A DNA stretch of 64,000 bases from Pararhodobacter sp. SW119 (GTDB taxonomy: Bacteria > Pseudomonadota > Alphaproteobacteria > Rhodobacterales > Rhodobacteraceae), in assembly GCF_017811755.1 (NCBI RefSeq), contig NZ_JADDJF010000008.1:81088-145087 (forward strand), written 5' to 3'. A program made the translations under genes and the position numbers. Numbering within the stretch: the first letter of the stretch is position 1; each line of letters opens with the position of its first letter. The notes beneath the pieces were generated by a model. The model searched no databases, was not told where the DNA came from, and saw only the letters and a list, made by a program, of their open reading frames with translations. Shown here one piece after another: positions 16,401-24,345 of the stretch.

Positions 16401-17331
16401 CCCAAGGCTGGCTGGTGTTGCGCGCCGGGGCCTCGACCTTGGGGCGGATGCGGCAGTCGGCGCAGCGCAGGTCGTCGCCGAACCACGACACGACCAGAAG
16501 GCCCGAGCCGACCGCCGGCAACTCGTTGCGCAGCGAGTCGAGGGAGGCGGTGAAGTCCGACCCACCGCCCGGCGAATTGACGTTGAGCATGCGGCGCGCG
16601 CCGAGGCCATCGTCGGTGTCGACCGGGTCGGTCGCCAGCGCGTACTCCCCCGAGCCCGGCATCCAGGCGACCGCGCGGACCGCCTGTTGAAGGGTGGTCT
16701 GGTCCGGGGCTTGCGCGGCGCGCATGACCTCGAAGGAAAAGCCGGGAATGCGGTTGCCGAAGGGGCCGAGGTCCAGGTCCTCCATCACCACATAGGCGGT
16801 GCCGCGGTAGGCGGGCGCGCGCCCTGCCCCTTCGATCGCCTCGATCTTCGGGTCGGGCAACTGGTCCGAGGTGCCGGGATAGAGCCGCAGGTTCAGCGTG
16901 TCGCGGTCGATTTCCTCGCCATCCGCCCAGACGCGGCCGAGGCCGGTGATCTGACCCTCGCAGAGGGCGATGGCGAGGCTGACGGTGTAGCGCGCGCCCT
17001 CGCTGACGCGCGGCCCCAGCCCGCCCTTGGTGCGGCGCGACCGGCCGGCATGTTCCTCGAAGTTCGAGGCCCAGATGACGTGGCCGGCGAGCCGCATCCG
17101 GCCCCAGAGGCGCGGCAGCGCCACCCCCTCGCCCGCGCCGGTGATGCGCAGCCGGTCGACGCGGCTATGATCGACCGAGCGCGAACCCAACCCGAGAAGC
17201 CGCTGGTCGATGACGCGGCCGACCGTCGCGCCCACCGCGCGCCCGATCACCGCACCCGAAAGCCCCAGGACCGCGCCGCCGACCTGCGCGCCTGCCGCAG
17301 CCCCGACCGCCGAGAGGACCAGTGTCGCCAT
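13441..17331 (-). CDS. orfg15: GTA baseplate multidomain protein (orfg15, 'megatron')
   Basis: A 1296-residue protein that forms the tip of the GTA tail and contacts the recipient cell. The N-terminus is a glycine/alanine-rich hydrophobic stretch (about residues 5-38). Around residues 430-760 lies the glycosidase-like TIM-barrel domain typical of GTA gp15 (DAFCIGSEMRALSQIR, DFIGIDNYMPLSDWRDG, KPVWFTEIGCAAIDKGTN). A phage tail-tip module follows, with repeated beta-rich segments to the C-terminus. Length matches RcGTA gp15 closely. It starts 18 bp after the peptidase gene and is the last of the cluster. A huge antisense frame on the plus strand here is a codon-bias shadow. Confidence 0.93.
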   Translation of the reverse strand: MATLVLSAVGAAAGAQVGGAVLGLSGAVIGRAVGATVGRVIDQRLLGLGSRSVDHSRVDRLRITGAGEGVALPRLWGRMRLAGHVIWASNFEEHAGRSRRTKGGLGPRVSEGARYTVSLAIALCEGQITGLGRVWADGEEIDRDTLNLRLYPGTSDQLPDPKIEAIEGAGRAPAYRGTAYVVMEDLDLGPFGNRIPGFSFEVMRAAQAPDQTTLQQAVRAVAWMPGSGEYALATDPVDTDDGLGARRMLNVNSPGGGSDFTASLDSLRNELPAVGSGLLVVSWFGDDLRCADCRIRPKVEAPARNTSQPWAVSGLTRAAAQTLPNLDGAPVYGGTPSDASVLQAIAAMNAADQKVVFYPFILMDQLAGNTLPDPWTGAAGQPPLPWRGRITLSQAPGLPGSPDRSAAAADEVAAFFGTARAQDFTVTPGRVIYIGPDEWSYRRFILHCAALCAASTGVDAFCIGSEMRALSQIRGDGDSFPAVAALIDLARDVRTLLGPSVKLSYAADWSEYSGYRDAAGNRYFHLDPLWADPDIDFIGIDNYMPLSDWRDGDTHLDRVHWPAIHDLDYLKDNVAGGEGFDWFYPDAAARAAQARQPITDGAHDEPWIWRYKDLRAWWENPHHDRIDGQRAATPSPWQPRSKPVWFTEIGCAAIDKGTNQPNKFLDPKSSESSLPWHSTGQRDDLIQMQYLRALAAHWTDPAQNPVSPLYGAPMVDWDRAHVWAWDARPFPWFPGRRDLWSDGDNWARGHWITGRAMNQPLAAVVAEVCAAAGVTAVDVSDLRGLVRGYAIPSTQSGRAALQPLMLAHGFEAIERDGTLVFRMRDGQPLHHIDHDALIARDGGDLETIRAPEPEVPGRVRLNYIEAEGDFDTRTAEVVLPDHDASDTQQSELSLLLTRAEARGIVGRWMAEARVARDVARFSLAPSSPVRAGDVVGLHTAEGLRHYRVDRMELTGAREVEAVRVEPGVYRAADIVEEPTAPRAHAAPAPVLPVFLDLPLMRGDEVAYAPHLAVAARPWPGSVAVYDMNEAGAEPPLNTLISARATLGASMTDLPRARPGLWARADLLVRLPDDLALIPAGRPSVIAGANLMAIGDGETWELFQFADAQPEARGLWRLRDLNRGLFGTDAVAPPVWPAGSTVVRIDSALRQIDLPINLRKVARTYRIGPASRAADDPVHVSRTRAFQGVGLRPYAPVHLRATRAPDGSVAARWIRRTRLDDDWDLFDVPLGEEREQYLIQIHAGGTLRRETRVATADWTYSAADQAADGTGGGFTLRVAQLSDRFGPGPFSETALGQ

Positions 17332-17349
17332 CTGCCTCGGCCTCCTTGT

Positions 17350-17796
17350 TCAGTGAAATTCGAACCGCGCCACGACGCGCCGCCGCCAGGGCAGGCTGAG
17401 CGGGCTTTCGATCACGCCATGACGTTCGTAGGCGTGGATGAAGCGGAAATCGGGGGTCGCACCGGCCGACGAGAGCACGCCCACGTGGCGCGCCGCCGCG
17501 CGCGCGCGCATCCGGAAAAGCAGAATTTGGCCGGGGCGCATGGTTGCCGACGGGGGGAGTTCGGTCAGCTGCCGCGCGAGCGCGCGCCAGAGCGTTTCGC
17601 CCGCGTCGGGTTCGTCCCAGGCGGCGCCGTAGAACGGAACGGGCGGGATCGCCGCGCCGTGGAGGTCCTGCCAGAGGCCGCGCACGAGGCCGAGGCAGTC
17701 GCAGCCGATGCCCTTGCGCGCCGCACGGTGGCAGTAGGGGGTGCCCAGCCAGTCGCGGGCAAGGCGCGCGACGGCTTCCGACCGGTCCACGCTCAT
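17350..17796 (-). CDS. orfg14: GTA cell-wall peptidase, NlpC/P60 family (orfg14)
   Basis: A 148-residue peptidase expected to cut peptidoglycan stem peptides during DNA entry. The catalytic cysteine is in GIGCDCLGLVRGL (about residues 28-40), a histidine in ARHVGVLS (about 101-108), and a further conserved histidine in FRFIHAYE. The start overlaps the hub gene's stop by 4 bp (ATGA). Confidence 0.92.
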   Translation of the reverse strand: MSVDRSEAVARLARDWLGTPYCHRAARKGIGCDCLGLVRGLWQDLHGAAIPPVPFYGAAWDEPDAGETLWRALARQLTELPPSATMRPGQILLFRMRARAAARHVGVLSSAGATPDFRFIHAYERHGVIESPLSLPWRRRVVARFEFH

Positions 17797-18650
17797 CGAC
17801 GGCGACCGCCATCATTGACGCCATCGCCGCGCGGCATCAGGGTCAGCCAATCCTCGCCCGGGATATGCGGGAAGCCGCGGAAGTTGACTTGATTGGCGAA
17901 TTTTTCACGACAGGTCGCGAAGCGCTTGTCGCAGCCTGCCTCCAGCCGGATCGCGTCGCCCGGCGCGGGCGTGGCGCCCGGTGCGGCCCAAAGCTCGATT
18001 TGGCGCGCATCGCCGGCGTTGTGGTCGCGCTTGATCAGGCCGGTGAGGCCCCCCGCCGCGCCGTCCAGAAACCGCACCCGCCCGGCGGTGAACCAGCCGG
18101 AGGCGTGTGTTTCCAGCGGCGGCAGCGTCAGGAGGGCGCCGCTTTCAGCGACCGCGGTAATCTGACAGAGGTCGAAATAGCCCGGTGAGGCGAGATCGAA
18201 GCCGCAGGCGCTGTCGCCCAGAACCACGGGGCAGAGCGCGCCGAAGACGCGGCCAGCGCCGCGCGAGAGGGGTTCGGAGAGCCCGCGCAGTTCGACGCGA
18301 AACGCGCCGCCCGCCCGTGTGATCTCGCCCAGCGTGCCGCGGAAGAGGAGTTGCCGGTCGGTGACCGAGGTCCAGTCGACCTGCCAGATGCGTAGTTCGG
18401 CGGCGTCGTAGCGACCGGCGAAGATGTCGGCCTCGGTCAGGCCGGCGCTGCTGAGTGCCCCGGAGGCTTCGGTGTTGTCGGTCGACAGCCCCGTGGTCTG
18501 CATCAAGGCTTTCGCGGTCATGCCGGTTTCGGCGCGAAACAGGATGCCGTCGAAGTCTAGGTCGCGGTCGTGGTCGGTAAAGCCGAGAACGCGTCCGTCG
18601 CGGCGACTGAGCGCCCAGGCGCGGGCGAGGGTTGACGTGCCGCCGCTCAC
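17793..18650 (-). CDS. orfg13: GTA baseplate hub protein, DUF2163 family (orfg13)
   Basis: A 285-residue tail-tip protein. The DUF2163 N-terminal pattern ALSRRDGRVLGFTDHDRDL is at about residues 13-31. The C-terminal region carries a cysteine-rich stretch with CGFDLASPGYF and CDKRFATCREKFANQVNFRG (about 245-265); in RcGTA the equivalent cysteines are reported to hold an iron-sulfur cluster, which I recall rather than can show. Overlaps its neighbours on both sides by 4 bp, so translation is coupled. Confidence 0.9.
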   Translation of the reverse strand: MSGGTSTLARAWALSRRDGRVLGFTDHDRDLDFDGILFRAETGMTAKALMQTTGLSTDNTEASGALSSAGLTEADIFAGRYDAAELRIWQVDWTSVTDRQLLFRGTLGEITRAGGAFRVELRGLSEPLSRGAGRVFGALCPVVLGDSACGFDLASPGYFDLCQITAVAESGALLTLPPLETHASGWFTAGRVRFLDGAAGGLTGLIKRDHNAGDARQIELWAAPGATPAPGDAIRLEAGCDKRFATCREKFANQVNFRGFPHIPGEDWLTLMPRGDGVNDGGRRR

Positions 18651-19279
18651 AGCCGCACCTCGATCACCGGGATCTTCGGGATCTCGCCCGCCGCGAAGCT
18701 GGCGAGCGAGATCTGGATCAGGTCGGTGTCGAAACGGACCGGGACGTCGAATTCGTAGCCCGCGGTGATGGTCGCCGCCGGTGCGGGCGGGGTGTCGAAG
18801 CTCACGAGACCGGTCGCGGTATCCAGTGCCCAGCCCGCGTCTGCCGCCATCTCGACCCCGTCGATGGCGACGCGCAGGGTACCGGCGACGGGCTTGCGGA
18901 TGGGGCGCACGACGCTGGCGTCGCCCGAGCGGTAGGTCTTGACCAGCGCGAAGGCCTGCTGCGCGCCGTCACCGCTGCCGATCACCTGATCGGTCGCGGC
19001 GATGGCATTCGCGGCGCGGGCAGACTTGAAATCGACCCAGTCCTTCCAGCGAAAGGCGTGAAGCATCCCCTGGCGGGCCTCGAAAAAGGCCAGGACCGTT
19101 TCAAGGTCATCGAGCGAACGCAGGCCGACCCCGGCATCGTAGCGTCGGCGCGACTGGGCCCAGGGGGTGTTGCGTTCCTCGTGACCGTTGGCGAAGGTCA
19201 CGATCTCGGTGCGTCTCTCGGGGCCGCCGAGCGATCCGAAGCTGAGGTTGGTGGGGAATCTGACGTCGTGGAAGGCCAT
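18647..19279 (-). CDS. orfg12: GTA distal tail protein, DUF2460 family (orfg12)
   Basis: A 210-residue protein that joins the tail tube to the baseplate. The N-terminus MAFHDVRFPTNLSFGSLGGP, with RRTEIVTFANGHEERNTPWA following, and the pattern RRRYDAGVGLRSLDDLETVL are characteristic of this GTA/phage family (TIGR02217-type). It follows the tape-measure gene by 4 bp. Confidence 0.92.
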   Translation of the reverse strand: MAFHDVRFPTNLSFGSLGGPERRTEIVTFANGHEERNTPWAQSRRRYDAGVGLRSLDDLETVLAFFEARQGMLHAFRWKDWVDFKSARAANAIAATDQVIGSGDGAQQAFALVKTYRSGDASVVRPIRKPVAGTLRVAIDGVEMAADAGWALDTATGLVSFDTPPAPAATITAGYEFDVPVRFDTDLIQISLASFAAGEIPKIPVIEVRL

Positions 19280-19283
19280 GCGC

Positions 19284-19940
19284 TTACCCGTTCCTGTGCC
19301 CCTGCGCGAGCAGGCGGTTCATCTGCGCGGCGATCTGGCTCTGGCTGCGCTGGAAGCCGGCGACATCCGGGGTCGAGATGTTGATCACCACATTGACCGG
19401 CCGTGCCGCACCGCCGTCGGCCCGCACGCCCAGCCGACCATCGGCGCCGCGGGTCAGGGGCATGATCGCCTCGGGTCCGGCCTCGCCCATCAGGCCGGTG
19501 CCGTTGCGCATCGGAAAGGTGACCGGGCCCGAGACGACGCCGCCCCTGGCAAAGGGCATGACCCTTCCCTGGCTGAAGGCGCCGCCGTTGGCGAAGGGCA
19601 TGACGTTTGCCATCATGCCCGAAAGGCCGGAGGCGAGCGCGCCGCCGAGGGCGTTCTGCACCGGGCGCATCGCGGCGCCGTAGAGGGTGTTGGAAATCGA
19701 CCGGCCCAGTTGCCGCATCGCGTCCGACAGGCGGCCGCCGTCGAAGACCACGCCATCGAAGGCTCGGCGCACGCCCGAGCCGAAGGAGCGCGACATGCCC
19801 TCGACCTCGCGTCCCGTGGCGTTGAGGGTCCTGCCCATCTGCGCCAGTTCGGCGTCGAACACGGCGATCATGTCGGTGGTCGGCCCGAGGCGCGCTTCAA
19901 GCTGGGCGATCTGCGCGCTGATGTCATCGAGGTCGTTCAT
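19284..19940 (-). CDS. orfg11: GTA tail tape-measure protein (orfg11), short form
   Basis: A 218-residue protein. The N-terminal ~90 residues are helical (ISAQIAQLEARLGPTTDMIA), with coiled-coil character. The middle is glycine/alanine-rich (ALGGALASGLSGMMANVMPF) and the end is RSQSQIAAQMNRLLAQGHRNG. Tape measures set tail length, and a protein this short predicts a tail of only a few tens of nanometres, as seen for RcGTA. Starts in an ATGA overlap with the upstream chaperone gene. Confidence 0.88.
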   Translation of the reverse strand: MNDLDDISAQIAQLEARLGPTTDMIAVFDAELAQMGRTLNATGREVEGMSRSFGSGVRRAFDGVVFDGGRLSDAMRQLGRSISNTLYGAAMRPVQNALGGALASGLSGMMANVMPFANGGAFSQGRVMPFARGGVVSGPVTFPMRNGTGLMGEAGPEAIMPLTRGADGRLGVRADGGAARPVNVVINISTPDVAGFQRSQSQIAAQMNRLLAQGHRNG

Positions 19941-20161
19941 TCGCCCCCCTTGGGATTTCGGTGCGCCGGATCATCCGGAAATTGCGCCATCAACGCATCG
20001 AGCGAGGCGCGCGAGAATCCGGCATCGCCCGCCTCGCGCCCGAGCATGAGCATCAGTTCCAGCGGCGTGAGGGCCCAGAACTCGCCAGGCTTCAGGCCCA
20101 GCCCGTGAAGGCCCGCGCGCATCAGGCCCGCCCAGTCGATCCGTCGGCTGGACGATGTCAT
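19937..20161 (-). CDS. orfg10.1: GTA tail assembly chaperone, second small gene (orfg10.1)
   Basis: A 74-residue protein (starting MTSSSRRIDWAGLMRAGL). The stretch LKPGEFWALTPLELMLML is typical of the small ORF between gp10 and the tape measure in GTA and related phages, usually produced as a chaperone of tail assembly. It overlaps gp10 by one base (TGATG) and gp11 by four, so dosage is probably coupled. Confidence 0.85.
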   Translation of the reverse strand: MTSSSRRIDWAGLMRAGLHGLGLKPGEFWALTPLELMLMLGREAGDAGFSRASLDALMAQFPDDPAHRNPKGGE

Positions 20162-20481
20162 CAGCCGGCCTCGGGCAGGGCGAAGGACCGCGCCAAAAGT
20201 TGCGCGGCGGTGCGCGCGGCCTGCATCGGGCCGCCCACCAGATCGGCATGGGCCAGGGTTTCGGCGTCGCCGCGCCAGCCGCCGCCGCGCAGCCCCGCAA
20301 GGATCAGCGCCAGTACGTCGCGGGCCGAGAAGCGACCGCCTTCGAACCGTTCGACCAGATCGACCAGGCTGTCGGCGCCAAGGGTTTCTTCCAGTTCGGC
20401 CAGCGCGCCCAGCGTCAGTTTCAGAACATGACGCTGACCGTCCAACACCAGCGCGACTTCGCCCCTGAAGGGATTAACCAT
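20161..20481 (-). CDS. orfg10: GTA tail assembly chaperone (orfg10)
   Basis: A 106-residue protein starting MVNPFRGEVALVLDGQRHVL, the form of GTA gp10-family proteins. The helical part LTLGALAELEETLGADSLVDLVERF is followed by FSARDVLALILAGLRGGG. It lies 10 bp after the tail tube gene. In phages this position holds the G chaperone that keeps the tape measure soluble. Confidence 0.87.
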   Translation of the reverse strand: MVNPFRGEVALVLDGQRHVLKLTLGALAELEETLGADSLVDLVERFEGGRFSARDVLALILAGLRGGGWRGDAETLAHADLVGGPMQAARTAAQLLARSFALPEAG

Positions 20482-20491
20482 CGCTGCCCCC

Positions 20492-20905
20492 TCAATGTGC
20501 GGTGAAGTTCAGCGCGCCCGCCGAGGCGAGCGACAACTCATAGCTGGCCTCGCCGTTGTGCGAGCCGGAGTATTCGATCGCGGTGATCTGGAAAGGCCCG
20601 TCGATCGTGCCGAAGTCGGGGATGATCACTCGCATCTGCGGGATCTCGCCGGCAAAGAACGCCGCGCGCGCGCGCTCATCGGTGGCTGCGTCGCGGAAGA
20701 CTCCGGAACCCGTCAGCGACGCCGATTTGACCCCTGCCCCGCCCAGCAGCTCGCGCCAGCCGCCGGCGCTGTCGAGGTTGGTCGTATCCACCGTTTCGGC
20801 GTTGAAGCTGATGCGCGTTGCGCGCAGTCCCGCCACGGTTTCGAAATCACCCGTGCCGGTCATGTCCATCTTGATCAGCAGATCCTTGCCTTTCTGAACC
20901 GCCAT
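20492..20905 (-). CDS. orfg9: GTA major tail tube protein (orfg9)
   Basis: A 137-residue protein of the phage major tail (TP901-1-like) family: MAVQKGKDLLIKMDMTGTGD at the start, then TVAGLRATRISFNAETVDTT and LTGSGVFRDAATDERARAAF. Rings of this protein build the tail tube. There is a 39-bp gap from the preceding gene and a readable GGAGG at the start (TGGAGGAAGTCGATGG). Confidence 0.92.
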   Translation of the reverse strand: MAVQKGKDLLIKMDMTGTGDFETVAGLRATRISFNAETVDTTNLDSAGGWRELLGGAGVKSASLTGSGVFRDAATDERARAAFFAGEIPQMRVIIPDFGTIDGPFQITAIEYSGSHNGEASYELSLASAGALNFTAH

Positions 20906-20944
20906 CGACTTCCTCCAGTTCTGAAAATCGCGCCAAGGGGCGCA

Positions 20945-21349
20945 TCAACCTTCGATCCGCGCCCGGAAGCGCAGCTCAACCTGTCGCCCCCGGCCGCCGT
21001 CGATCCGGCGTGCCTGGGCTTGGTGGAACCACATGTGGACCAACCGGCTCGGCCCCAGATCTAGCGGAGGATCCTGGAGCAAGACACTCACCCGACCCGC
21101 AATCCGCTTGGCGGTAGAGAACCCCGCGGCATCGCTGACCACGCTGATGGTGAAGCGGTGCTCGGCGCCGGGGCCGCTGGCATCCGACCGATCGATCACG
21201 TCCTCGGGGCCTAGCAGGACATAGGTTCCGCGCGGCGCGCCCGGAGGCAGGGCGTCATGGACGGGCACGCCGGCCGAGGCCAGGTCGGGATCGGCCTGAA
21301 GCAACTGAAAGATCGCCCCCTGCAGATCGGCCGCGCAGCTGTAGCTCAT
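20945..21349 (-). CDS. orfg8: GTA tail terminator, DUF3168 family (orfg8)
   Basis: A 134-residue protein (starting MSYSCAADLQGAIFQLLQAD) with VPVHDALPPGAPRGTYVLLG, the typical DUF3168 motif. It caps the tail where it meets the head. Starts in a 4-bp overlap with gp7. Confidence 0.9.
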   Translation of the reverse strand: MSYSCAADLQGAIFQLLQADPDLASAGVPVHDALPPGAPRGTYVLLGPEDVIDRSDASGPGAEHRFTISVVSDAAGFSTAKRIAGRVSVLLQDPPLDLGPSRLVHMWFHQAQARRIDGGRGRQVELRFRARIEG

Positions 21350-21684
21350 ATCGGAACCCTTTCGCGCGCGTGGCAGATCAAAAATGCGCCCAAGGGATCG
21401 GCCTCGCTGACAGCAACGATATTGAAGATGCGGGAGCCATCGCGGAAACGCTGGCCGGGGCGCGGGCGTTGCGGGCTGTCGTGTGGTGCGGAACGCAGAA
21501 AGATGCGGAACGCCATCTGTCCTTCCGGCACGATGTCCCCGCGCACCTCGCGCGCCGGCCCCGGGCTGAGTTCGGTCCAGTGAGTGCCGAGGGAGTGCCA
21601 GTCGGTAGCATGCCCACCAGCGCCGTCCTGCGTGAACTGCGCCTGTTCCAGGAGCATTGGACGGTTGAGCGAATACCTGTTCAT
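21346..21684 (-). CDS. orfg7: GTA head-closure/stopper protein, SPP1 gp16-like (orfg7)
   Basis: A 112-residue protein with the head-closure pattern: N-terminal LNRPMLLEQAQFTQDGAGG, then W...LSPGPAREVRGDIVPEGQM and GQRFRDGSRIFNIVAVSEAD. It seals the portal channel after DNA packaging. Overlaps gp6 and gp8 by 4 bp each. Confidence 0.88.
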   Translation of the reverse strand: MNRYSLNRPMLLEQAQFTQDGAGGHATDWHSLGTHWTELSPGPAREVRGDIVPEGQMAFRIFLRSAPHDSPQRPRPGQRFRDGSRIFNIVAVSEADPLGAFLICHARERVPI

Positions 21685-22268
21685 CCGCGATGCCCCCCCG
21701 CTGTCAGTCTGGTCGGAGTCCAGCGCGCGATCATTGCGCTGACCGTCGCGGGGGTTCCTGCGCCGGTGCGGTCCTCGAAAAATCGCGCGGCGAGTATCAT
21801 CACGGCATGGGCAAGATCGTCGGGCACGGCGTCCCAGGACGGGCCGAAGCCCGCGGTGAAGTCGATCTCGACCAGACCACCAATCGGGATCGCCGGCATC
21901 ATGGCACCGCGCGCGACGATCTGCGGTCTATGGCGATCGGGAAACAGCCGGTAGCGGTCCGATGCGACGATCGTTGGACTGTTGGCGCGATTACGAAGCG
22001 TGATCGCCTGGATCGCGGTCACCGGGGCGACCGGCAGGGTCTGCGCGTCGATGGTCCGCCAGTTGCGCAAAATCAGTTTGAATCCCCGCTGAAGCAGGAT
22101 CTTGCCGCTTTCGGCCTCGATCCGTGCAATTGCCGCAGACAAATGTCGGGCGAGTTCGGGATCGAGCGACGCGCTGTCGGCAAAACCGACGCCAAGGCGC
22201 AGGTGCGCACGGAAGGTCGCAACTGGCAGATCTTCCGCCGCGATGGCCGTGGTTTCGATCAGATCCAT
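21681..22268 (-). CDS. orfg6: GTA head-tail adaptor (orfg6)
   Basis: A 195-residue connector protein of the phage gp6-like head-tail family (FRAHLRLGVGFADSASLDPE, then the helix LARHLSAAIARIEAESGKIL). The frame runs upstream to 22319, but ATG 22268 (MDLIETTAIAAEDLP) gives the conserved N-terminus. It is separated from the capsid gene by 169 bp, the largest gap between consecutive tail-side genes, and that gap holds a strong hairpin. Confidence 0.87.
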   Translation of the reverse strand: MDLIETTAIAAEDLPVATFRAHLRLGVGFADSASLDPELARHLSAAIARIEAESGKILLQRGFKLILRNWRTIDAQTLPVAPVTAIQAITLRNRANSPTIVASDRYRLFPDRHRPQIVARGAMMPAIPIGGLVEIDFTAGFGPSWDAVPDDLAHAVMILAARFFEDRTGAGTPATVSAMIARWTPTRLTAGGHRG

Positions 22269-22399
22269 GCGAAATTCTCCAGACCAGGTAGAAAAAACGG
22301 CGCAGGAACGCCCCCGCATCGCTCGGACGGAGGGGAGCAGCTGGACGATGCGAGGTGATGCGACATCAAGATGGACACCCCGCGAACCTGCGCCGCAAC

Positions 22400-22433
22400 C
22401 GGTTCGGGCCGATTCGCCAATCGACCCGAACCG
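22400..22433 (-). terminator. Long hairpin just downstream of the major capsid gene
   Basis: CGGTTCGGG (22400-22408) pairs with CCCGAACCG (22425-22433), and after one C-A mismatch the inner CGATT/AATCG extends the stem around a CGCC loop. It begins 4 bp beyond the capsid stop codon. There is no U-tract on the minus strand, so a role in protecting the capsid mRNA 3' end or partial termination is more likely than full termination. Confidence 0.6.
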
Positions 22434-22437
22434 ATGC

Positions 22438-23655
22438 TCAATTCACGGCGAACTTCAGGATCTTGATCGCCTTGAAATCGGTGACGTCGCCGCCCACGCG
22501 CTTGGTTGCGTAGAACAGCACATGCGGCTTGGCGCTGAACGGGTCGCGCAGAACCCGCAGGTCCGGCCGTTCGGCAACGGTGTAGCCGGCGGTGAAGTCG
22601 CCAAAGGCGATCGCATAGGCGTCCTCGGCAATGTCCGGCATGTCTTCGGCGACCAGCACCGGATAGCCCATCAGACGCGCGGGTTCGGCGGCTGCCAGAC
22701 CATCGGACCACAGGAAGCGGCCGTCAGCGTCCTTCATCTTGCGCACGGCGCCCGCGGTTTTCGAGTTCATCACGAAGACCGCGTTGGCGCGATAGCCGGC
22801 TTCAAGCGCGTAGACCAGATCGACGATGGCATCGGCGGAGTTCGTGCCGAGGAAATCGCCCGCCGCGCCCGTCGCCACGTACCCCAGCGACCCCCAATCC
22901 GCGAGGTTTTCGGGGACGATCGCATGGTCGAGGAAACCACGCGGCTTGTCGACGCCATCGCCGTGAATGAAGGCCGAGGCCTCGGCGCGGGCGAACTTCT
23001 GGGCGATCCGGTCGGCAAGCCAGCCCTCGACGTCGAAGGCGCTGTCTTCCAGCAGTCGCTGGCTGGCCTTGGGCATGGCCGAAAGCTCGTGCAGGCGGAT
23101 CGAGATCCGGTCAAGGACCGGACTGGCGGTGTCGGCAACGGGGTCGCTTTCGCTGGCCCAACCCGAACCGATTTCGCTGTGATCGACCAGAACGTCGAAG
23201 CTGGACGCCTCGACCTGGACGACATTCGCGATCGATCGGAGCGAGGAGGACGCGTAGAGCACCCCTCGAATCCGATCGGTGGTCTGCGGATCCACAAGGT
23301 AGCCCCCTTCGGAGTTGACGGACGTGTTCATCCCCTTGCCTTCGAGCACGAGGCCGCGCAGCGCGTCATCGTCGCCAGAGCGCAGGTAGGCGTCGAATGC
23401 CTTCAGATGCAGGTTCTGACAGCCATCGCCGGTCGACAGCGGGGGGCGTTGGGACTTGATCGAAAGTTTACGGTCCAGCATGGTGAGACGCTCGTCATGT
23501 TGTTGAAGATTGGTCTTGATTTCAGTTCGGAAGGATCTGATCTCGTTCACGAAACCATCCATTGCCGACTTCAGTCGACGCGCCTCGTCGCCAGGCTCGA
23601 GCGCGGTGTCCATATCCTGGCCGTAGCCCGGAACCTGTGGTGTCATGGCTGTCAT
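22438..23655 (-). CDS. orfg5: GTA major capsid protein, HK97 fold (orfg5)
   Basis: A 405-residue capsid protein. Residues about 25-70 form a charged helical delta-like scaffold domain (LKSAMDGFVNEIRSFRTEIK...DERLTMLDRKL), expected to be removed by the prohead protease. The mature HK97 core follows: GGYLVDPQTTDRIRGVLYAS, the E-loop and spine region ELSAMPKASQRLLEDSAFD, and RLMGYPVLVAEDMPD with AIAFGDFTAGYTVAERPDL near the end. The ATG at 23655 is listed; ATG 23646 (MTPQVPG) is possible. It is flanked by the two larger intergenic gaps of the head module (130 and 169 bp), consistent with separate control of the most abundant protein. Confidence 0.94.
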   Translation of the reverse strand: MTAMTPQVPGYGQDMDTALEPGDEARRLKSAMDGFVNEIRSFRTEIKTNLQQHDERLTMLDRKLSIKSQRPPLSTGDGCQNLHLKAFDAYLRSGDDDALRGLVLEGKGMNTSVNSEGGYLVDPQTTDRIRGVLYASSSLRSIANVVQVEASSFDVLVDHSEIGSGWASESDPVADTASPVLDRISIRLHELSAMPKASQRLLEDSAFDVEGWLADRIAQKFARAEASAFIHGDGVDKPRGFLDHAIVPENLADWGSLGYVATGAAGDFLGTNSADAIVDLVYALEAGYRANAVFVMNSKTAGAVRKMKDADGRFLWSDGLAAAEPARLMGYPVLVAEDMPDIAEDAYAIAFGDFTAGYTVAERPDLRVLRDPFSAKPHVLFYATKRVGGDVTDFKAIKILKFAVN

Positions 23656-23785
23656 CCTTGAGTGTTTGCGTCAGTCATTGAGCCGGATCCGCCCGGCCAT
23701 AGGGTCGGGTCATCCCTGTACCCGCCTGTCCCACGCCGGTCGAAACCGGCAGGCGTTGATTGGTCGCGCAGGCGACGCATGGGCT

Positions 23786-24331
23786 TCATTCCCGCATTGC
23801 TGCGCGCGCGGAGTCGATCCCCTGCGCCAGCACCGCCATTGCCGCCGCGATGTCGTCCGTCACGGAAGCGCCTTTTGCCGCCACCCGGGCGACCGAAAGC
23901 ATGGGGAAGGTCACCAGCGACACCTCCCAGAGTTCCAGTTCCAGCAGCCTGCGCCCGCCGCCCGGCGATTTCTCGGATCTGACCGTTCGATAACCGATCG
24001 ACAGGCCATCGACGGCGCCAGCCTCCATCAGCGCCGCGGCTTCTCGCGCGCGCGTCACTTCGGTCAGCAAGCGACCTTCGACCCAAAGGCCGCGCTCATC
24101 TTCGCGCACGGTGTCCCAGACGCCGATGGGCTGCGACGCGTCGTGCTGCCAGAGCATACGCACCCGCCCGCCCGCTGCCGCCAGCCGCGCAAGCGAGGCT
24201 GCATAGGCGCCCGGCACGACGGTGTCGCCGCCCTGATCGCGCGCCCCGAAGATCGAGGCGTAACCTGCGACCTTCGATCCATCGTGGATGCGAAGGGCCT
24301 CTTCAGGTCGGTTGAACTTGGTCTCCAACAT
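23786..24331 (-). CDS. orfg4: GTA prohead protease, HK97 family (orfg4)
   Basis: A 181-residue serine protease that trims the capsid scaffold. The catalytic histidine is in MLWQHDASQPIGVW and the serine in VDGLSIGYRTVRSE, with the usual spacing. The opening FNRPEEALRIHDGSKVAGYA is typical. The open frame continues to 24421, but that would overlap the upstream gene; ATG 24331 (MLETKFNRP) is preferred. There is a 15-bp overlap/near-abutment with the small head gene. Confidence 0.88.
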   Translation of the reverse strand: MLETKFNRPEEALRIHDGSKVAGYASIFGARDQGGDTVVPGAYAASLARLAAAGGRVRMLWQHDASQPIGVWDTVREDERGLWVEGRLLTEVTRAREAAALMEAGAVDGLSIGYRTVRSEKSPGGGRRLLELELWEVSLVTFPMLSVARVAAKGASVTDDIAAAMAVLAQGIDSARAAMRE

Positions 24332-24345
24332 CAAGGACGCCTCTC

